The translations under genes and the position numbers were made by a program. A stretch of DNA of 64,000 nucleotides. Source: Otis tarda. Lineage: Eukaryota > Chordata > Aves > Otidiformes > Otididae. Under the pieces are notes generated by a model that saw only the letters and a program-made list of their open reading frames with translations, was not told the origin of the DNA and searched no databases. Location of the stretch: assembly GCA_026413225.1 (NCBI GenBank), contig JAPMTP010000097.1, positions 121,119 through 185,118 on the forward strand, read 5' to 3'. How positions within the stretch are numbered: position 1 is the stretch's first letter; each line of letters begins with the position of its first letter. Below, piece after piece: positions 57,934 to 64,000 of the stretch.

Positions 57934-58735
57934 AGTAGGATAATGAGAGAGAGGAAAAATCTCCCCCTACCCCTGCCTGTTCCTGGGCTAAAGTTCATTC
58001 CAAATTATCTCGGAGCGAGCAGCACAGAGGGAACAGGGCACATGGGGGCTGCGCTCAGTTCGTCACACGCTGTTTTCCGCCACTCCTTGCTCCTTGGGGG
58101 AGAAGAACTTCCTCACATTCCTCCTGTGTCCCGGCCTGGGGGTCCTCCCCGGGCTGCAGGGGGATCGCTGCTCCTCCGGGGGCTCCCCGGGCTGCAGGAG
58201 CTCAGCCGGCCTCACCATGGGCTGCACCACGGGCTGCAGCGGAATCCCGGCCCGCAGCCACTTTTCTCTTCCCCCTCCTTCTTCCCGCTGCCCTTGGCGC
58301 CTGCAGCCCTTCCTCTCACAAGAAATCCTTCACAATCGGCTCAGGCCGGTGCCTCTCAGCTTCTCTTCACATCTCCCTCTCTTCACTTCTCCTGACCAGG
58401 CCGGGGCCGGGGTCGGGCCCAGGCGGGCGCACGCAGGAGGCCAGAGGGTGAGGCCTGCCAGGCCCACCATGCCTCGCACCTCCCCCCTCTCTGCTCCGCT
58501 TCTGCTTCTTCACTTTCTCTTTTCATTTTTTTTCTTTGTTTTTAATTTTCCCCTTCTTAAACACATTATCTCAGAGGCCTTATCACTGTGGGCAATAGGC
58601 TCAGCCCTGGCCAGCAGCGGCTTTGCCCCAGGCCCGGCTGGGCCCCGTGGACAAAGGAGAAGCTTCCAGCGGCCTCTGGCAGCAGCTGCCGCTGGCGTAC
58701 CCCCTGCCACACCGAAGCAGCACAGACAGTACAGC
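57934..58735 (-). repeat. LTR-like segment R1, unit 5
   Basis: Same element as 1195-1990. It starts with the CCTCCTGTGTCCCGGCCTGG variant also seen at the unit 2 deletion junction, so unit 2 derives from a unit-5-like parent. Confidence 0.5.
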
Positions 58736-59490
58736 AATTGGTGTAACGAGCTGTTGGCTCACGGTAAGTTCATTGCAAAAGTGCAATCATAATTCTGCTG
58801 CACTCCTTTCTGCAATTCCAAACCACAGGTCTGTAACAGCACATCTACCGTTTTACTTGGCTTAGGAAAAGGCAAAAGAAGACAAATTAAATCATCACTA
58901 ATTCTCAAGGATCAGGCAGTTAACATAGTGTAAAACATTCCCCAGGAAGGCGTGACGTCTGTGGAACATGGGAAAAGCACTGTGGTGCTTTCACACTGGT
59001 TCATACGGTGGTATTTTGTCACCCTTACATCGATTAGTTGCAGATTCATTAATCATTTTTGCAGCTGGAGTGTTAGACTTAAAATTATGCCAAAAGTTAA
59101 AGTGAAGTAATTAAAGACAAACAGTTACAGTCATTTTGTGAAGAAGACGAGTTAAACATTGTGCTATCCATCTCTTCAGTAAACTGAGTATGTGGTGAGC
59201 TCGTTGAGAGGTTCCGCTCCGTGAACGGTGCTGTGCAGTTCTGTGAACTCTGTTTTACAGTTCCACCCCAAGGGATGACGACAGTTTGTACCCTTCAGAA
59301 CCTCTCCAGTATCCCTGGGAGACAGGTGGTTGCTGTTCTGCTTTATAAACAGAGTTGCTGCGGATTATTTTTTACCATTCTTTAAGTCTGAGTGCTGGCA
59401 GCCTAAGTAACCTGGTTGCAGCAACACTACAGAAGAAGAGAATTTCTGGCTCAGCATGCCAGGGCCTGACCCATCCGATCACGTTGGTCT
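58736..59490. other. AT-richer flank between R1 and CR1a (unit 5)
   Basis: Copy of 29971-30750, including the stretch missing from unit 1. No gene recognised. Confidence 0.6.
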
Positions 59491-62350
59491 AGGCAGACTT
59501 CCCTGGTCTGGTCTGTCCAAGGCCATTTTCAACTGGCCATGCAGGGCTATGACCTGGTTGGCATCACGGAGATGTCGTGGGATGACTTGCGCGACTGGAG
59601 TGTCGGCATGGAGGGGTATAGGCTTTTTAGAAAGGACAGGAAGGGGGAGACGAGGAGGGGGTGTCGCTATCTGCGTCAGCAACCAGCTGGAGTGTGTGGA
59701 GCTCCGCCTCGGGGATGGAGGAGGAGCTGACAGGAAGCTTATGGGTCAGGATTAGAGGACAGGGACGGACAGGGGACGTTACGGTGGGGGTGTGTTACAG
59801 GCCGCCTGGCCAGGAGGACAGAGCAGATGAGGGCGCTCTATAGCCAGATAGGCGCAACCTCACGGTCACAGGCCCTGGTCCTCATGGGGGACTTCAACCA
59901 CCCCGACATCTGTTCGGAGAGACAACACAGCAGGGCACAGACAGTCCCAGGAGGTTCCTGGAATGCGTGGGCGACAGCTTCCTCCTGCAGGCGATAGAGG
60001 AGCCGACAAGGAGGGGTGCCATACTCGGCCTTGTGCTCACCAACAGGGAGGGGGCCGGTGGGGGGATATGAAACTGAAGGACAGCCTTGGCTCCAGCAAC
60101 CACGACATGGTGAGTTCAAGATCCACGGGGCAGCAAGGAAACTACACGGCAAGCTCTCTGCCCTAGATTTCAAGAAGGTGGACTTTGGCCTCTTCCATAG
60201 GGGACGTGGTGGGCCAAGTGCCATGGGAGGACGGCCCTGGAGGGAAGAGGGGCCCAGGGAAGTTGGTCCACATTCAAGGAGCACCTCCTCCAAGCTCAGC
60301 AGAGGTGCATCCCAATGAAGAACAAGTTGGGCAAAAAGGCCAGGAGGCCCGCGTGGATGAGCAAGGAGCTCCTGGACCAACTGAAAAGTGAAGGAGAGAA
60401 AGCCTATAGAGGGTGGAAGTGGAGACAGGTAGCCTGGGAGGACTACAAAGAGGCTGTGCGAGTGGCCAGGGATCGGGTGAGGAAGGCCAAAGCCCTGACG
60501 GAATTGAACCTGGCCAGGGATGTCCAAAACAAGATGAAAGGCTTCTATAGGTATGTAGGGGACAAAAGAAAGTCGAAGGAGAACTTAGGCCCCCTCCGGA
60601 AGGAAACCGGTGTCCTGGTTACCTGGGACATGGAGAAGGCTGAGGTACTCAATGACTCTTTTGCCTCAGTCTTCACCGACAAGGGCTCTTGTCAACCACC
60701 CAAGCTGTGGAAGGCACAAGCAGGGACTGCGAGGATGAAGAACCGCCCACTGTACTCAAAGAGCAGGACTGGGAGCATCTGAGGAACCTGAAGGTGCACA
60801 AGTCCATGGGACCTGATGAGATCCATCCGCGGGTCCTGAGGGAACTGGCAGATGAAGTTGCCAAGCCACTGGCCATCATATTTGAGAAATCATGGCGGTC
60901 TGGTGAGGTCCCCGATGACAGGGGAAGAGAGGGAACATAACCCCAATTTTTACAAAGGGGAATAAGGAAGACCCGGGTAACTACAGGCCGGTCAGCCTCA
61001 CCTCTGTGCCTGGCAAGGTCATGGAGCAGATTCTCCTGGAAACCATGCTAAGGCACATGGAGAGCAAGGAGGTGGTTGGTGACAGCCAGCATGGTTTCAC
61101 CAAGGGCAGATCGTGCCTGACCAATTTGGTGGCCTTCTATGACGGGGTGACAGCATCGGTGGACGAGGGACTAGTGACAGATATCATCTACCTGGACTCA
61201 TGCAAAGCTTGTGACAGTGTCCCGCACAACATCCTTCTCTCTAAACTAGAGAGAGATGGGTTTGATGGACAGACCACTCGGTGGATAAGGAGTTGGCTGG
61301 ATGGCCACACTCAGAGAGTGGTGGTCAACGGCTCAATGTCCACGTGGAGACCAGTCACAAGTTTTGTCCCTCAGTGGTCTGTGTTGGGCCTGGCCCTGTT
61401 CAACATCTTTGTCGGCGACATGGACAGTGGGATAGAGTGCACCCTCAGCAAGTTCGCCGATGACACCAAGCTGTGTGGTGCCGTCGACTCGCTGGAAGGG
61501 AGGGATGCCATCCCAGGGACCTGGACAGGCTGGAGAGGTGGGCCCGTGCCAACCTCATGAAGTTCAACCAGGCCAAGTGCAAGGTCCTGCACCTGGGTCA
61601 TGGCAATCACAGGCACAAATACAGGCTGGGCAGAGAATGGATTGAGAGCAGCCCTGAGCACAAGGACTTGGGAGTGCTGGTGGACGAAAAGCTCAGCATG
61701 AGCAGGCAATGCGCCCTTGCGGCCCAGAAGGCCAACCGCATCCTGGGCTGCATCCCCAACGCTGACGTGGCCAGCAGGTCAAGGGAGGGGATTTTTGGCC
61801 TCCACTCTGCCCTGGTGAGACCCCACCTGGAGCAGTGTGTCCAGTTCTGGAGCCCCCAACATAAAAAGGGCATGGACCAGTTGGAGAAGGTCCAGAGGAG
61901 GCCACAAAGATGATGAGAGGGCTGGAGCAGCTCTGCTGTGAGGCCAGGCTGAGAGAGCTGGGGCTGTTCAGCCTGGAGAAGAGGAGGCTCCAGGGAGACC
62001 TGAGAGTGGCCACCCAGTGCCTAAAGAGGGCTGCAGGAAAGGTGGGGAGAGACTCTTCAGCAGGGCCTGGTGTGATAGGACAAGGGGTAATGGTTTTAAA
62101 ATAGAGGGAGGGAGATTTAGATTGGATATTACGAAAAAATTTTTTAGAATGCGAGTTGTAGAACACTGGAACAAGTTGCCAGAGAGGTGGTGGATGCCCC
62201 ATCCCTGGAAACATTCAAGGCCAGGGTGGATGAGGCTCTGAGCAACCTGATCTAGTCCAGAACGTCCCAGCTCCTTGCAGGGGGGTTAGACTAGGTGACC
62301 TTTGAAGGTCCCTTCCAATTCTAACCATTCTATGATTCTATGATTCTATG
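59491..62350 (+). mobile_element. CR1-type LINE, CR1a type (unit 5)
   Basis: Sense CR1a. The endonuclease section GGGVAICVSNQLECVELRLG is briefly in frame here. The shared one-base loss at the endonuclease/RT junction is present. RT open frames are at 60315-60782 and 61006-61560, with the catalytic block intact as FADD (about 61453-61464). GVPQGS is changed to FVPQWS, as in unit 2, pointing to close kinship of these two CR1a copies. It ends at the ATTCTATG repeat (about 62326-62350). Confidence 0.94.
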
Positions 62351-64000
62351 CAGCGTTGGTCACGTCGCAGAACAAAGCTCGGTTCAGGTGTACAGGTGAG
62401 CAGGAATGCTGCTGGGAAAGAACAATGTTTTGTATGGCTTTTTTCATTTTTCCATTAATGAACTATTTTAAATTAAAAGGATGAGGGAAAAAAATAACAT
62501 TTTTATAATAGTGGTTTTAATGTTACTGCTTTAAACACTTTGATTAAAAATTATGAAGTCATTAAAAGTGCAGCCAGATACAAAGTTTATCCCAAGTAAG
62601 AGGTGAGCATAACAAGTTTTGATTTTCTGCACTTCATTAATTTCAATTACACTTCCAATTACTGCATATATACATCATAATACGATGTATAGATTATTCT
62701 CTTTTTGAACCAGTATAATATTTGTTATTAACCAGGAAAAAAATCATTCTAACCTTCTCCTACGGGCATAGTAACTTACAATAGTCTAAAAGAGCAAAAC
62801 ACTACACGTATTTGACATGGAATTCAAATTTAAGACCTACTTAGAGGAAGGACATTTGTCATTAACTGGAGATGGAATCTTTCTCTAGTTATTTTAATAT
62901 TCTCAAAGAGGAAGAGGAAGAAGATAAACGTGCTGACCAAGACAGACACATCCAGAATGGAAACCAACTTTGCTTCAGACAAAACATATCCCAGTACTTC
63001 CTTGGAATACTTCCTCTTAAACGATAAAGATCCGTGTCCCCTGTTGTTCTTTTTGAACATCAGCCAAGGATGTATACACCTAATTAGCACTTTGATAAAT
63101 TCAGACGCATTCATTAACAAAATGAATGGACTGAAGCGTCTCTGCCCTAAACTAGTCCCCCCATTTGAACAGGCAGACATCTCTAGAGAACATTGTGATG
63201 TTTGGTAACCAACACCGCTGTGCAGGAGGGCTCTTACATTTTTATACACGGAATGTCTCCTTGTTGTTTTTTGTCTTGATTGGTGATCCCCAATTACTTC
63301 TCCTGTTCCCCGAGTTCTCCTGCTGGGTCAGCTAACACCTAAACCTGGCCAGCTCTTTCCTTTACAGAATGCCACTACGCTTCCCTTACTAGAAGGTATC
63401 CAGCGTTGGAGAACACTTGCTCAGAGACAGTTAGAAGGAAGGGCTGAGGAAAATACTGACTTCTAGCGTAGAAGGAAAGCGCTCTCAAAACAACGCACCA
63501 CAAATCCAAACCCATTATTCTTCTGTTTCTGCACTTAAAGGCACATTTGTATGCTGATGTTTTACGGTTGCATACGAATGTCAGACTATTTCATATACGG
63601 ATGCGCCGTCTGGTTTCATGAACACGGAATCGGCAGGGTGCCGAGTGCCACGAGCTGAAGCCAAAATATAAAGGGAATTAATCACAGCAAATCAGTTGTA
63701 GCATAGATCTCGGGTTTTGTCCTATATCTGCTACGCTTGGAAATGCTCTGGGCGTCTTCCTGTAGAACGTGTGTTGTTCAGAACAGTTCTCTCCCTTTCT
63801 CTCGCCCCATGCAGATTGATTTGTTATATTCATTGAGCACCACTGTCCAAAATTCACACCTCTCTGTTCTCACTTTGCTGTCTGGTAGTATGCCTGTCTC
63901 CTTCCCTCCCACTTCTCCCTCTCCGTGCGTTACTTTGTTGAACAATCGATGACAAAACTGTTCCGGAGATGACTACTCACTCCAACCGTTGTTCTGAGAG
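62351..64000. other. AT-rich intergenic segment, unit 5 (truncated by window end)
   Basis: Aligns with 16677-18300 of unit 2, with scattered substitutions and small indels. The small frame equivalent to 17266-17541 is open again at 62930-63208, but it differs in its C-terminal third by frame-changing indels. No known gene recognised. Confidence 0.7.

Larger units (their letters stand above)
56725..64000 (+). repeat. Tandem segmental duplication, unit 5 (partial)
   Basis: Flank, R1, AT-richer flank, CR1a and the start of the AT-rich segment as in unit 2. The window ends before any R2 or gene. It keeps both R1 and the AT-rich segment, so it is the best proxy for the ancestral unit layout. Confidence 0.92.

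Overview
This window looks like nuclear DNA from a bird. The evidence is a multi-exon vertebrate gene with GT-AG introns, from a family that is strongly expanded in birds (maestro heat-like repeat, MROH). Next to it are CR1-type LINE retrotransposons that end in the ATTCTATG microsatellite typical of CR1. I cannot name the species. There is no prokaryotic gene organisation, CRISPR array, tRNA or rRNA.

The whole window is a head-to-tail segmental tandem array, with all units in the same orientation. Relative to base 1 the units are: unit 1, 1-12671; unit 2, 12672-27985; unit 3, 27986-42579; unit 4, 42580-56724; unit 5, 56725-64000 (cut by the window end before its gene). The basic layout is: GC-rich non-coding flank, LTR-like segment R1, AT-richer flank, CR1 copy (CR1a), then either a 3.7-kb AT-rich segment (units 2 and 5) or a second 5'-truncated CR1 (CR1b, units 3 and 4), a second LTR-like segment R2, a compact upstream region, and a 15-exon MROH-like gene with a poly(A) signal. 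Unit 1 carries one chimeric CR1 (CR1a 5' part, CR1b 3' part), apparently a collapsed form of the unit 3/4 arrangement.

The MROH-like gene predicts about 670 residues: an acidic low-complexity N-terminus (exons 1-3) followed by HEAT/armadillo-like helices. Exon lengths agree across copies (127, 68, 141, 155, 148, 188, 138, 115, 138, 177, 156, 102, 103, 60, about 200 nt), so the exon map is solid. No copy as written is fully open. Unit 1 is closest, with lesions in exons 6, 8 and 15. Unit 2 has six single-base indels. Unit 4 has clustered small changes and a lost splice donor. Unit 3 is full of small insertions.

The insertion-dominated noise is concentrated at about 32.5-47.2 kb and hits introns, exons and mobile elements alike. 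It includes implausible G or C runs of 10-18 bases. I think this is largely uncorrected long-read error in a collapsed or poorly polished repeat, not biology, so calling these copies pseudogenes should wait for better sequence. The most biological signals are the structural history of the array (CR1 chimera, CR1-associated 3.7-kb deletion, LTR-flanked gene) and the same three-base change destroying the CR1 reverse transcriptase active site in two differently built CR1 copies.
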